Assembly: GCA_017856385.1 (NCBI GenBank)
Contig: JAFMFD010000006.1
Location: 1 to 64,000, forward strand
Origin: Actinomycetota bacterium
GTDB taxonomy: Bacteria; Actinomycetota; Actinomycetes; S36-B12
Length of the DNA: 64,000 nt
Direction of reading: 5' to 3'
Made by a program: the position numbers and the translations under genes. Under the pieces are notes generated by a model that was not told the origin of the DNA, made no database searches, and worked only from the letters and a program-made list of their open reading frames with translations. Shown one piece after another: positions 45,433 to 55,173 of the stretch. Within the stretch, counting starts at the first letter, position 1. Every line of letters begins with the position of its first letter.

Positions 45433-46178
45433 GGCTCACGATCATCGGCTGCGCTGGGTCCTTTCCCAATGCCGCGTCCCCCGCATCGTGCTACCTGCTT
45501 GAGGAGGACGGGCACCGAATAGTCCTCGACCTCGGCAACGGCAGCCTCGGCGCGTTGCAGCAGCACGTCGAGCTCGTGTGGCCTGGGGCGCTCGACGCGG
45601 TGGTCCTGAGCCACTGCCACGTCGATCACTGCGTCGACCTGGCCTCGCTGTTCGTGCAGCGCCACTACGCCCCGCAGCCCACGACCCAGCGGCTTTCGGT
45701 GCTCGGGCCTTCGGACACGAGAAGCAGGCTCCAGGGGATCTACGGCCTCGAGGACCCGAGGCCGCTGGATGCGGAGTTCGTGTTCGAGGTGCTGCGCGAC
45801 GTGCAACAGGTCGGGCCGTTCCGCATCAGCACCGTGCGCGCCGCCCATCCGGTCGTGGCCTACTCGATCCGTGTCGACACCGCCACCGCGAGCCTGGTCT
45901 ACTCAGGCGACACAGGACCGACCGACGCCCTGGTCGACCTCGCCCGAGGTGCGGACCTGGCGCTCTTCGAGGCCTCCTTCGTCGGTGCCGGCAATCCGCC
46001 GGATGTGCACCTGAGCGGTGCGGACGCCGGACGCGTCGTCCGCGAGGCGCAGGCAGGTCAGCTGATGCTCACGCACCTCGTCGCCTGGAATGAGCCAGCG
46101 ATCGTGCTGTCCGAGGCACAGGCCGAGTTCGACGGGCCGATCACGCTTGCGGAGCCGGGCCTGGTGGTCGAGCTGTAG
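45429..46178 (+). CDS. MBL-fold metallo-hydrolase
   Basis: 249 residues from GTG 45429, overlapping the murI stop. Metal motif [12 protein letters not shown] (HxHxDH), later [12 protein letters not shown], and HLVAWNEP. It belongs to the RNase Z-like MBL group that follows murI in Actinomycetota. Substrate unknown, perhaps a cyclic nucleotide or RNA end. The 3' end overlaps the convergent MFS gene by 38 nt. Confidence 0.9.
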   Translation: MRLTIIGCAGSFPNAASPASCYLLEEDGHRIVLDLGNGSLGALQQHVELVWPGALDAVVLSHCHVDHCVDLASLFVQRHYAPQPTTQRLSVLGPSDTRSRLQGIYGLEDPRPLDAEFVFEVLRDVQQVGPFRISTVRAAHPVVAYSIRVDTATASLVYSGDTGPTDALVDLARGADLALFEASFVGAGNPPDVHLSGADAGRVVREAQAGQLMLTHLVAWNEPAIVLSEAQAEFDGPITLAEPGLVVEL

Positions 46179-47394
46179 GACCGTCGATGCTGCGGATCGC
46201 GGGCAGCGCCACGGTGATTGCGCAGACGATGATCAGCAGCACCGCGAGCGCCACGTACACCACCGATACACCCCATCGCTGGGTGGCGATCCCGGTGAGC
46301 AGCATCGCCGCGGGCGGGAACACGTAGAACGCCGTGAGCTGCACGCTGAACACCCGGCCCTGCTCCTGCGCAGGGACCCTGCGCTGCACCGCGGTGTTGA
46401 GCAGCGGCTGCATGGGACCCCAGCTGAGGCCGAGCACGAACCCCGCGAAGACGAGCAGAGGCAATCCCGGGAGCAGGGCCATCGGGATGACGCCGACCAT
46501 CGTGCCCACCAAGGCCACGATGATGATCCGGTACTGCGTCATGCGTGCGGACAGCCAGCCGTAGGCGAACGCGCCGATCACCGATCCGCCGGCCAGGGCG
46601 CCGATCACGATGCCCAGGCCGGTGGGCGAGTCGAGGGACTCGAAGTGGACGGGCAGCAGGACGGTCTCGGTGGGCAGGTAGACCCCGGCCAGCACCATGA
46701 TCGCGATTGTCAGCGTGCGCAGTGCAGCATCGGCGCGCAGGGTCGCGAACCCGCGCGTGAGCCCCCGCCAGCCGCTCACGTCGGCGGCACCCGCCTCGAC
46801 GGCCTCGCGTCCGGAGTCCTGCACGCGCATGCAGGCGATGCTCGCGGAGGCGACGATGAACAGGACCGCCGGCACCCACAGGGCCGACACCGCGCCGACG
46901 CTCGCGATGAGGGCGGCCCCGATCAGCGGACCCACCGCCCAGCCTGCCGCGAACAGGGACTCGTGTACTCCGTTGAGTGTCTCGAGTCGCACGCCACCGG
47001 CACGCGAGGCGTCGATGATCAGCGACTTGCGGGCGGTGTAGCCGCCGGGATCCAGGCTCGCCCCGATGATGGCGAGGACGAGCACCCACGCGAAGTCGAG
47101 CCCGATCAGCCAGCCGACGATCGGAAAGGCCACGACGGAGACCGCGGACGCGAGGTCCGACACCACGCTCACCACGCGGCGTCCGTACCTGTCAACCGCA
47201 GCACCGATGAGGGGGACGACCACGAGGGCTGGGAGCGTGGACACCGCGGCGAGCAGCCCTGCGGCGGCCGCGGATCCGGTGAGCTCGAGCACGAGCCAAG
47301 GGAGCACCACCATGACGATCCCGTTGCCCGTTCCGGACACCGCGTTGGCCACCTCGAGCAGCACCACGGGCGTGCGCGAGGGCCGGGACGTCAC
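46141..47394 (-). CDS. MFS efflux transporter
   Basis: 417 residues from GTG 47394; the frame continues upstream but overlaps rph. Twelve hydrophobic helices; [24 protein letters not shown] is the MFS loop 2-3 motif. The group resembles small-molecule exporters (MFS_3/EntS). TACGGT (47407-47402, minus) lies 7 nt before this GTG and shares its bases with the rph -10 on the other strand, so both genes appear to have leaderless, mutually exclusive promoters. Substrate unknown. Confidence 0.88.
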   Translation of the reverse strand: MTSRPSRTPVVLLEVANAVSGTGNGIVMVVLPWLVLELTGSAAAAGLLAAVSTLPALVVVPLIGAAVDRYGRRVVSVVSDLASAVSVVAFPIVGWLIGLDFAWVLVLAIIGASLDPGGYTARKSLIIDASRAGGVRLETLNGVHESLFAAGWAVGPLIGAALIASVGAVSALWVPAVLFIVASASIACMRVQDSGREAVEAGAADVSGWRGLTRGFATLRADAALRTLTIAIMVLAGVYLPTETVLLPVHFESLDSPTGLGIVIGALAGGSVIGAFAYGWLSARMTQYRIIIVALVGTMVGVIPMALLPGLPLLVFAGFVLGLSWGPMQPLLNTAVQRRVPAQEQGRVFSVQLTAFYVFPPAAMLLTGIATQRWGVSVVYVALAVLLIIVCAITVALPAIRSIDGPTARPPGPAPQA

Positions 47395-47400
47395 GCTCGC

Positions 47401-47407
47401 TACCGTA
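47401..47407. promoter_or_regulatory. Shared -10 of divergent leaderless genes (rph and MFS)
   Basis: TACCGTA reads TACCGT on the plus strand (7 nt before rph ATG 47414) and TACGGT on the minus strand (7 nt before MFS GTG 47394). One 7-bp element could thus be the -10 for both directions. Confidence 0.6.
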
Positions 47408-47413
47408 ACCACC

Positions 47414-48157
47414 ATGACCCGATCCGACGGACGCGCCGCTGACCAGCTTCGACCCATCACCTTCGAGAGGGGATGGCTGGAGCAGGCCGAGGGATCGACC
47501 CTGGTGTCGTTCGGCCGCACGCGCGTGCTGTGCACCGCGTCGTTCTCGTCCGACATCCCCCGCTGGCTGAAGGGCTCGGGCAAGGGCTGGGTCACCGCGG
47601 AGTACGCGATGCTCCCGCGCGCGACCAACACCCGCAACCAGCGCGAGTCGGTCAAGGGCAAGCTCGGCGGCCGCACGCAGGAGATCTCCCGACTGATCGG
47701 GCGCAGCCTGCGTGCCGTCGTCGACATGGAGGTGCTGGGCGAGAACAGCATCCTCATCGACTGTGATGTGCTGCAGGCCGACGGTGGCACCCGCACCGCG
47801 GCCATCACCGGTGCTTACGTGGCGCTCGCCGACTCGATCGCGTGGGCGCAGCAGAACGGCCTCCTCGCTCCCGGAGTGAACCCGCTCAAGGGCTCGGTCG
47901 CCGCCGTGAGCGTCGGGATCGTGGAGGGTGAACCGCGCCTGGATCTCCACTACGACGACGACGTCAACGCCGACACCGACATGAACGTGGTCATGACTGG
48001 TGACGGTCGTTTCGTCGAGGTGCAGGGCACGGCCGAGCAGGAGCCCTTCGACCGCGTGCTGCTGGACCGGCTGCTTGCCCTCGCGGGTGACGGCTGCGCG
48101 CAACTCGCCACGCTGCAGCAGCAGGCGCTTGCCGCCCCGCTGACCGCTCGGGGCTGA
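47414..48157 (+). CDS. rph: Ribonuclease PH
   Basis: 247 residues. [42 protein letters not shown] and [23 protein letters not shown] are the RNase PH hallmarks with phosphate-binding Arg residues. It trims tRNA 3' ends by phosphorolysis. Leaderless promoter as noted. The rdgB gene starts 1 nt after the stop; the rph-rdgB pair is conserved. Confidence 0.97.
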   Translation: MTRSDGRAADQLRPITFERGWLEQAEGSTLVSFGRTRVLCTASFSSDIPRWLKGSGKGWVTAEYAMLPRATNTRNQRESVKGKLGGRTQEISRLIGRSLRAVVDMEVLGENSILIDCDVLQADGGTRTAAITGAYVALADSIAWAQQNGLLAPGVNPLKGSVAAVSVGIVEGEPRLDLHYDDDVNADTDMNVVMTGDGRFVEVQGTAEQEPFDRVLLDRLLALAGDGCAQLATLQQQALAAPLTARG

Positions 48158-48158
48158 G

Positions 48159-48767
48159 GTGGCCTCGCAGGTCGTCCTCGCGACGCGCAACCGCAAGAAA
48201 CTCGACGAACTGCACCGGATCCTCGAGGCGGAGGGCCTCGACGTCGAGATCCTCAGCCTCGACGCCTTCCCGGATGCCCCAGAGGTCCCGGAGACTGAGT
48301 CGACCTTCGCCGGCAACGCGCTGCTCAAGGCCAGAGCCATTGCCCAGGCCACGGGCCTGCCCGCCGTGGCCGACGACTCCGGGCTCTGCGTCGATGCACT
48401 CAACGGCATGCCGGGGGTCCTGAGTGCTCGCTGGGCCGGAGGCCACGGTGACGACGACGCCAACCTCGACCTCGTGCTCGCGCAGATCGAGGACACCCCG
48501 GACCGCCGACGTGGAGCCTCGTTCATGTGCGCAGCCGCCGTCGCACTTCCCGATGGCACGGAGCGCGTCGTCGAGGGCTCGGTCGAAGGCACCCTCTTGC
48601 GCGAGCGACGTGGCGAGAATGGGTTCGGGTACGACCCGATCTTCGTGCCCCTTGGACATGACGTCACCACAGCGCAGATGTCGGCCGCGGAGAAGGACGC
48701 CATCAGTCACCGCGGCCGGGCGCTCCGGTCGCTGGCGCCTGTGCTGGCCGAACTGCTCGCTTCCTAG
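48159..48767 (+). CDS. rdgB: XTP/dITP pyrophosphatase (RdgB/HAM1)
   Basis: 202 residues from GTG 48159. VLATRNRKKLDEL at the start (nucleotide specificity loop), TFAGNALLKARAIAQATGLPAVADDSGLCVDAL and GFGYDPIFVP are the HAM1 signature. It hydrolyses non-canonical purine triphosphates to protect DNA and RNA. Directly after rph. Confidence 0.97.
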   Translation: MASQVVLATRNRKKLDELHRILEAEGLDVEILSLDAFPDAPEVPETESTFAGNALLKARAIAQATGLPAVADDSGLCVDALNGMPGVLSARWAGGHGDDDANLDLVLAQIEDTPDRRRGASFMCAAAVALPDGTERVVEGSVEGTLLRERRGENGFGYDPIFVPLGHDVTTAQMSAAEKDAISHRGRALRSLAPVLAELLAS

Positions 48768-48803
48768 ACCCCGGGCCACCTGACACGCGGTTGGGTTGGG
48801 GGA

Positions 48804-49874
48804 GTGGGGGCGTGGCGTGAGGAGTTCCGTGACTCCTTCCTAGTGTTCGGTCTGCTCGCCTTCTTCTTCCTCGTTCCCTGGGTGCACTGGCAGTACCGCA
48901 GGTACGGGCGATGGCGGGGCTGGCCCGCTGTCGTGTCCGTGGCGACCGTCCTCTATGCGTGCTCCCTGTTCGCCTTCACGACGTTCCCGTTCCCGGACAC
49001 GTCCGATCCCGACCTGTGCACCGGGGCTGGGCTGCGTTCCTACTGGCAGACCACTCCGTTCGCCTCCTTGGGCGATGTGGCGGCGTACGCCACGAGCAAC
49101 GGACTCATCGACACGCTCACCTCCGGCGTGTTCCTGCAGGTGTTCATCAACATCGTGTTCTTCGTGCCCCTGGGCTTCCTGCTGGCCTATCGGTGGCGAC
49201 GTGGTGTCCTCTCAGCCCTCGGGATCTCCTTCGCTGTCTCGCTGCTGATCGAGGCGACGCAGGGAACCGGACTGTGGGGCCTGATGCCATGCCCCTATCG
49301 CCTGGCCGACGTCGACGACCTGCTGACCAACACTCTCGGTGGCCTTGTGGGCTGGGTGCTCGGGTGGTGGCTGATCCGCTACCTGCCCTCGCCCCGGCCG
49401 GAGAAGGAGGATGACGTCGATCCTCCCACTCGACGGCGGATCGCCCTGGCGAACGCGATGGACATCTACACGTTCGCGTTCGTATTCGTCATCGCGGCGC
49501 TGCTCCTCGGCCTGGCCGGGATCGACGTGGCGGCATCCGCTCTCCAGCTGGCGGGGGCATCGTTGGTGGTCTCGCTCGTGCTCTTCGTGGTCGTCCCCGG
49601 CCTGCGGAATGACAGCGCGGGACCGGGAATCTCGGCGGCGGATCTGGTGCCGCTGTCCCGCACCACCGGTGAGCCGGCGGGATGGTGGGCCCTGACGATC
49701 CGCTGGGCCCTGTGGTGGATTCCCTTCGCGGCCCTGGGCATTCCCGGGCTTGCTGTGATGGTCGTGGTCGACGGAATCGTATCGCTCGGCCGACGTGATA
49801 GGCGGGGGCTGCGCAGTGTCGTCTCCGGCACTGCGTTCACCACGCGCGCGCAGTGGCTGTCCCGCTGCCGTTGA
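48804..49874 (+). CDS. VanZ-like membrane protein with RDD-like tail
   Basis: 356 residues from GTG 48804. The first part is VanZ-like: FINIVFFVPLGFLLAYRWRRG, SLLIEATQGTGLWGLMPCPYRLADVDDLLTNTLGGLVGWVLG. About four more helices follow a charged linker (EKEDDVDPPTRRRIALANAMD), with a C-terminal RDD-like pair (WALWWIPFAALGIPGLAVMVVV). VanZ proteins can give low-level teicoplanin resistance; the general role is unknown. It ends flush with the convergent DUF4436 gene. Confidence 0.75.
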   Translation: MGAWREEFRDSFLVFGLLAFFFLVPWVHWQYRRYGRWRGWPAVVSVATVLYACSLFAFTTFPFPDTSDPDLCTGAGLRSYWQTTPFASLGDVAAYATSNGLIDTLTSGVFLQVFINIVFFVPLGFLLAYRWRRGVLSALGISFAVSLLIEATQGTGLWGLMPCPYRLADVDDLLTNTLGGLVGWVLGWWLIRYLPSPRPEKEDDVDPPTRRRIALANAMDIYTFAFVFVIAALLLGLAGIDVAASALQLAGASLVVSLVLFVVVPGLRNDSAGPGISAADLVPLSRTTGEPAGWWALTIRWALWWIPFAALGIPGLAVMVVVDGIVSLGRRDRRGLRSVVSGTAFTTRAQWLSRCR

Positions 49875-50774
49875 TCAGGTCGTCGGCTCCGCGGGCTCGT
49901 CCGCGGAGGAGCGGGCGCGATGCAGAAGCATGCTGGCGACGAGAGCAAGCGACACCATCACGATGGCGACGACCCAGAAGAACACCAGGATGTCCATCCA
50001 GCTGCCCAGAGGAGGCTGGCCGGGGAAAGCGTTGCGGAGTGGCACGAGGGCGAACAGCAAGGCGGTGAACCACGCTGCGATCGCAATGGTCAGCTCCATC
50101 TGATTGGTGGCCACGGAGCGGACGACCCGAATGACCAGCGACACGATGATGATCATCAGCGTCAGGAACAGCAGAGCGATCCCGATGGTTGAGAAGTCGC
50201 GCGCAATGGATCCCGTGATCACCTCTTGGAGGCCTAGGAAGGTCTGGCTGTCCTGCGCGGAGAGCGACCACCCGGGGACCCGGAAGAACGTTGAGACGGT
50301 CAGCGGGACCCCGATGGTCTCTCCATTGGAAACGGTGCTCGCTGAGACCGTGTAGGTGAAGGAGTAGCGGTCGAAGGGGTAGTTCTGCACCAACCCGCTC
50401 ACCGGGAGCATGACCTCATGCGGGGAGGGCACCCGGCCGGCGGCGAAGGTGATCTCCGTCGCCGTGACGCTCGGGGTGATCAGGACGCTGACCGGCTGGG
50501 TCAGCCGGCCGTCGGGGTCGAGATAGTCACGGCCTGGGAACAGCAGGACGGACATGTTGACCTTGCGTTCGGCGGCGTAGACGTTCGTCGGCACCAGCGA
50601 CACCGCGACCTCGTTGGCCTCGGGGCGGGGCGTGACGAAGTCCTCCGACAGTGAGCGCTGATAGGTCAGCAGCACCGCCACATAAGCGATGACCAGACCG
50701 GCCGTGATCAGCCAGCCCAGGTGCTTCAGGTGACGACGGCGCGATGCGGACTCGACGGCAAGGTCAGCCGACAC
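49875..50774 (-). CDS. DUF4436 membrane protein
   Basis: 299 residues from a GTG. One N-terminal helix (LGWLITAGLVIAYVAVLLTYQ), an outer beta-rich domain with YPFDRYSFTYTV, and three C-terminal helices ending PPLGSWMDILVFFWVVAIVMV, as in DUF4436. Function unknown. TAGCGT at 50783-50788 (minus) is 8 nt upstream and overlaps the stop of the Ig-like gene, so a leaderless promoter is possible. Its stop adjoins the convergent VanZ-like gene with no gap. Confidence 0.8.
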   Translation of the reverse strand: MSADLAVESASRRRHLKHLGWLITAGLVIAYVAVLLTYQRSLSEDFVTPRPEANEVAVSLVPTNVYAAERKVNMSVLLFPGRDYLDPDGRLTQPVSVLITPSVTATEITFAAGRVPSPHEVMLPVSGLVQNYPFDRYSFTYTVSASTVSNGETIGVPLTVSTFFRVPGWSLSAQDSQTFLGLQEVITGSIARDFSTIGIALLFLTLMIIIVSLVIRVVRSVATNQMELTIAIAAWFTALLFALVPLRNAFPGQPPLGSWMDILVFFWVVAIVMVSLALVASMLLHRARSSADEPAEPTT

Positions 50775-50785
50775 GGTTGATCACG

Positions 50786-53700
50786 CTAGCGCGTCACCTT
50801 CCACGACCGGGACCACGCGTGGTCGGCGTACTGCTCGGTGTACGGCTTGCCGACCGGGTCACCGATGATCGACACGGACACGCGCTTGGCCTTGGTTGAC
50901 GGCGTGACCACGAGCTTTCCTGTCTTCTTGTTCAGCTTCCACGTGCAGCCACCGGTGCACTTGACCGCCTCCGAGATGGACACCCACTTCGGGTGCTTCA
51001 CCTTGGAGATGAGCACGACCTGCTTGCCCGCCTTCAGCTTCGCGGTCGCCTTCTTCGACACCGCCGCCATCGGGACGGCGTGCTTGGTCACGTTCATCGA
51101 CGCCCACGTCTCGGCAAGGCCGGCGCCGTCGGCGGTCCGGTAGGTGATGGTGGGTTCGTAGACGCGCTGGTCGTCGCCGAACTTCGGCTTGCCGGAGATG
51201 ACACCGGTCGACGGATTGAAGGTCATTCCTGCGGGCAGGTCACCGTTGATGGTGAATGTTCCCCCGCTGGGAAGACCTGACGTGGTCGGGGTGATCGTCG
51301 CCTTGTCACCGATCCCGATCTGGGAGAACTCCGGGTATCGGATCCATGGCGCCACAGTGGCCGAGACGGGGACGAGGAACGATGATGTGGTCGTGCCGTA
51401 GTCGTCGGTGACGGACACGTGCACCGGGTCTGGATACTGGTTCTCGGTCGTGGGAACGCCGGAAATCTCACCGGTCCGAGTGTTCAACGACAGGCCGTCT
51501 GGCAGCGACCCGCAGGTGATCTTGTACGTGGTGGCGCCGTGCTCGTTCGCGGTGAACGGTGTGACAGTGATTGGCTGGCCGACGCTGGCGACCACATCGT
51601 CCGGGTAGTTGACGCCGTGGTGCGGGTCGTCGATGGCGAAGTTCACCTCTGCGACACGACGGGTGCCGTCGGGGGCGGTGACGGCGATGGTGACAGGGCC
51701 ATGCCCGTTGTTCGCCTTCTCCGGTGTTCCGGCAATGACACCGTCCGTGGCGTACATGCGCAGACCTGCCGGAAGGGCGCCAGCGATGACGGTGGCTACG
51801 GACCCGGGGGCCAGCTCCTTCACGTTTGCGGGCATCGTGAATGTCGACCCGACCGAGCCGTACATCTCCGCTGGGAAGATCGTGCCCGGTTCGGGAGTGC
51901 ACGTGGCGCGGTAGTCGGGGTTCGATCCGCCCTTGCCGCCGGTTTGCCCCGCAGCCTGCTGGCCGCCCGCTGTCGGGGGCGGCGCCGACTTCCCTGCGGT
52001 GGACGCTGAGGTGACGGTCCACGTGAACGGAGGCAGCGCCTGTGGTGCCCCCGCACCCGGGGTCACCACGGTGACGGTCACGGTGGATGCACCAACCGTG
52101 GCGGGGGTCCACGAGATCACGCCGGTGGCGGGGTCGATCGTCATCCCGGCGGTGGCTGAGGCGGGATCGAGAACGTACGTGCCGGTGAATCCCACGGGCA
52201 CGCTCGGGGCGACCTGCGCGGGTGTTGACACGGTCGACGTCTTGGTCGGGTAGGCGGGCAAAGCGCCTGCGGCTGCGGGGATCGGGGAAATGTTGAGGAT
52301 CAGGTCCGCGGTCGAGGTCTGTGTGGGGAACCCGGTCTGGGCCTTGGTGACGGTGACGGTGTGGTGGTTGCCGTATACCGCCGCTGTCGGGGTGCCGGAT
52401 ACGACTCCGGTGGCGGGGTCCAGGTTCAGGCCGGCCGGCAGGGCTGGGTTGACCGTGTAGGTGATTGACGGGTCAGCTGCCGGTGACGTGGTCGGGGTGA
52501 TGGTGAGCGGGGACCCGGCGACACCGGTGGTTTGCGGGTAGGAGAAAGCCAGTGCTGACGCGTTGATGGTGAAGGAAGCGGTCCCGTCGGCCAGTGTCTT
52601 GTTGGTCGGTGGGGTCCGGCACCCGTCCACATCGCCGAGGCCGCGTGCGGCGACGGCGACGACCTTGACGGTGCCGCGGGCGGGCAGTAGGGGCGTTCCG
52701 GTGATCTCACCTGTCTGCACGTTGATGGTCAAGCCCGGAAAACGTGAGCACAGGTCTGGGGCGTAGAAACCCGCAGGGGTCTTGCCGTTGGCGTTCACCT
52801 TCGGCTTCACGGAGATGGGGGCGCCGACATCAGTGATCTGCTGCTGGTACACCAGGCCCCCGGCGACAGGGGGAAGATCCTTGATATCAACGACAACCGA
52901 CGACCGAGCCTCGGGGTAGCCAGCTGAGGAGATCTTCACAAGATAGGTGTGCCCTACTCCAATAGTGGGAGTGCCGGAGATTTCACCGGTCTGCCTGTCA
53001 ATCGACAGACCCTTCGGTACCGGGCCGAACCACGTGTACTCGTAGCCCGCATTCCGCATACGTTGAGCCATGTCCGACGACACGTTCGGGGACACAGACT
53101 TGATGGGGGACCCCTCCACTCCCGAAAGAGCCGGGTAGAGGATGGTCGGCGGCAGCGACGTGACGGTCACCTCGTTCGACGATGCCGACGTCAGCGTCGA
53201 CCCGGCCTTCAGGTACAGCGTCACCTTCGCGTTCGACGGCATACGCACTCCGGCAGGAATGGTGCTCGTTCCGGTCGGGGCGCCCAACGACACATCCTTG
53301 CCGCTCTGCCCGCTCGCCGGGGCGTTCCAGTTCGCGAACAATTGCAAGCCCGGAAGCCCTGTCGGCGGGGTGTAGTTGACGTTGATGTCACCGTTCGTCG
53401 CGAAGTTCGCCGATTTGAGCACCGGTGCAGGCAGGTCACACGAAGGGGTGGTCATCGTCCACACAGTCAACGTGATGGGCGAGTTGCTGTTCGTCACACC
53501 ATCGCGGACCAGTGACGGCGTGTAATCGACCGTGGCGCCGCATGCCTGCACGGCAGGCATCGCTGGGGACCATTCGGTGCGCCAGCCGGCCGGCGGAGTG
53601 AGCGACAACGTGAGCGTCCGGGTTGGGTTGCCCGAGGCAGCGGTGGTCAAATCGCCCCACGCGGAGCTACCGTTCATGAAATTGCTCGGGTCAGGCAACG

Positions 53701-54373
53701 ACTGGCCCGCCGGGACGGTCGCTGTGGCGGACGCCGTTTTCGTTACCCCGGACTTCGTGCCAGATCCCGCGCACGTGAACGTCGCCCCCGTCGCGTCCGC
53801 CGTGAACGTCACAGGGGACGGTGAAGGAGTCCCCGAACCCTGCGCCACTGTGGCGGTCGTCGAGTCGTAGGCGCTGGCGTTCGTGACCGTGCTGGTAACG
53901 GTCACCGTGTCACCGATGAACGGGTTCGCGGGTGTCGCGGTACAGGTCACCGTCGCGTCGGGAGCTGACGGTGCAGGCAGGTCCCCACCGACGAAAGAGG
54001 TCGCACTTGATGAAGCACCACTGAGGAAGTCGAAACACTGGAATGCGTTCTTGTCGATGGGGAGAATCCCCTCGAACTGGGCACTTGTTTGCGTGCCGGG
54101 ACCGAAGCGCATTCCGGGTGGCTCACTGAATCCGGCGTTTGACGCGCCAACGGTCTTCCATCCTTGGACAGCCACCATCGAAAGGCTATCTACCGTTACC
54201 GTCACGGTGAAGCTGGCTGTCGGACGTGCGAAATTGGGCTTGTAGTAGGCATCACCCACCTGAGTGACCGCGCACTGGGTGATCGCAGCGGACGCAGGGG
54301 GCGCAGCGATGAGGAGCCCGCCTGCGGCGATAGCGATCGACGCGAGGACAGCGGTGATTCGTGGCAGGCGCAT
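50786..54373 (-). CDS. Large secreted protein with Ig-like (He_PIG) repeats
   Basis: 1195 residues. Signal peptide ends near PPASAA, with GGGAG before the ATG. About seven Ig-like units of the He_PIG kind follow, each with a GLSIDRQTGEISGTP-type turn (also GLTINVQTGEITGTP, GLNLDPATGVVSGTP, GLRMYATDGVIAGTP). The N-terminal ~330 residues contain other beta domains rich in Thr/Ser. The end is Lys-rich with a paired CTGGC. No LPxTG sorting signal is seen, so it may be released or held by other means. An adhesin role is likely. Base composition is a little less G/C-rich than the flanks. Confidence 0.8.
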   Translation of the reverse strand: MRLPRITAVLASIAIAAGGLLIAAPPASAAITQCAVTQVGDAYYKPNFARPTASFTVTVTVDSLSMVAVQGWKTVGASNAGFSEPPGMRFGPGTQTSAQFEGILPIDKNAFQCFDFLSGASSSATSFVGGDLPAPSAPDATVTCTATPANPFIGDTVTVTSTVTNASAYDSTTATVAQGSGTPSPSPVTFTADATGATFTCAGSGTKSGVTKTASATATVPAGQSLPDPSNFMNGSSAWGDLTTAASGNPTRTLTLSLTPPAGWRTEWSPAMPAVQACGATVDYTPSLVRDGVTNSNSPITLTVWTMTTPSCDLPAPVLKSANFATNGDINVNYTPPTGLPGLQLFANWNAPASGQSGKDVSLGAPTGTSTIPAGVRMPSNAKVTLYLKAGSTLTSASSNEVTVTSLPPTILYPALSGVEGSPIKSVSPNVSSDMAQRMRNAGYEYTWFGPVPKGLSIDRQTGEISGTPTIGVGHTYLVKISSAGYPEARSSVVVDIKDLPPVAGGLVYQQQITDVGAPISVKPKVNANGKTPAGFYAPDLCSRFPGLTINVQTGEITGTPLLPARGTVKVVAVAARGLGDVDGCRTPPTNKTLADGTASFTINASALAFSYPQTTGVAGSPLTITPTTSPAADPSITYTVNPALPAGLNLDPATGVVSGTPTAAVYGNHHTVTVTKAQTGFPTQTSTADLILNISPIPAAAGALPAYPTKTSTVSTPAQVAPSVPVGFTGTYVLDPASATAGMTIDPATGVISWTPATVGASTVTVTVVTPGAGAPQALPPFTWTVTSASTAGKSAPPPTAGGQQAAGQTGGKGGSNPDYRATCTPEPGTIFPAEMYGSVGSTFTMPANVKELAPGSVATVIAGALPAGLRMYATDGVIAGTPEKANNGHGPVTIAVTAPDGTRRVAEVNFAIDDPHHGVNYPDDVVASVGQPITVTPFTANEHGATTYKITCGSLPDGLSLNTRTGEISGVPTTENQYPDPVHVSVTDDYGTTTSSFLVPVSATVAPWIRYPEFSQIGIGDKATITPTTSGLPSGGTFTINGDLPAGMTFNPSTGVISGKPKFGDDQRVYEPTITYRTADGAGLAETWASMNVTKHAVPMAAVSKKATAKLKAGKQVVLISKVKHPKWVSISEAVKCTGGCTWKLNKKTGKLVVTPSTKAKRVSVSIIGDPVGKPYTEQYADHAWSRSWKVTR

Positions 54374-54446
54374 GAGACTCCCTTAGCGGCGCAGACCAGA
54401 AGAGCATACAACGTGTAAGGAAGAAAATCCGGTGTATGGCCGCCGC

Positions 54447-55049
54447 TTAGCGTCTCCGCTCGCTCTTGGGGATGATGTGACCACCGAACTGGCCGGGGCG
54501 AACCGGCGACAGGATGCCGCGGCGTCGGGCCTTCTCCACCCAGCTCACGACCGTGCGCTTGGAGACGAGGAATCGTGTGGATAGCTCATCGGCGTAGCCG
54601 CGGCCGAGGTTCAGGTACTCCCTCGCAATCGACTCCAGAAATTCATCGGTGAGTGCCCCGGTTGGGTCGTGGGCAGGCCCCCCTGCGGCTTCGGGAAACC
54701 CACCCACGGGGAGATCGACGGCGTAGACGTCCTTGCCCTCTGCCAGAAGCCTGGGCACCAGGCGCCCGACGATGTCCAGCGGACTTGCCCAGCGGAACTC
54801 ATGCTGGAGGCGGACGACGTCCAGGCCATCCTTCTTCCACATGGTCAGGGAGCGCAGCACCAGGGAGTCGTCGTAGTCAACGACAGCCTCGAAGTACCAC
54901 ACCTTCTCGCCAGACTCGGGATCGATGAACATCAGGTCCACGACCACGGGAAGATCGAGCGTTGTTGAATCCGAGATAGCCACTGGCCGGGCGTCCGCCA
55001 TCGGGTAGAGGCGCGAGCTCACCCCTGGCGGCCGTTGGGATGCTGACAC
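54447..55049 (-). CDS. Helix-turn-helix protein of unknown family
   Basis: 200 residues from GTG 55049 with a strong GGAGGGGGAATC upstream; ATG 55001 is an alternative. The first ~100 residues are beta-rich (VVDLMFIDPESGEKVWYFEAVVDYDD). The C-terminal part is a helix-turn-helix: LTDEFLESIAREYLNLGRGY then LSTRFLVSKRTVVSWVEKAR. Similar proteins occur in actinobacterial accessory regions and plasmids. An inverted repeat at 55067-55090 just upstream may be its own operator. It lies 73 bp upstream of the Ig-like gene on the same strand, which it may control. Confidence 0.6.
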   Translation of the reverse strand: MSASQRPPGVSSRLYPMADARPVAISDSTTLDLPVVVDLMFIDPESGEKVWYFEAVVDYDDSLVLRSLTMWKKDGLDVVRLQHEFRWASPLDIVGRLVPRLLAEGKDVYAVDLPVGGFPEAAGGPAHDPTGALTDEFLESIAREYLNLGRGYADELSTRFLVSKRTVVSWVEKARRRGILSPVRPGQFGGHIIPKSERRR

Positions 55050-55066
55050 GATTCCCCCTCCGGAAT

Positions 55067-55090
55067 CCTGACATCACCTTACATGTCAGG
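55067..55090. promoter_or_regulatory. Inverted repeat upstream of the HTH gene
   Basis: CCTGACAT (55067-55074) and ATGTCAGG (55083-55090) are perfect reverse complements 8 nt apart. On the minus strand a TGTAAGGT in the centre is a plausible -10 for the HTH gene. Symmetry and position suggest autoregulation, and possible effect on the divergent CPBP gene. Confidence 0.55.
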
Positions 55091-55173
55091 TGACACGGGT
55101 GCACAGCGGAGGTCCGACCCACCATCCAGCATGTATCGTCCGCCGCGCGGGGGCGCACAGGACGGACGTGTCA

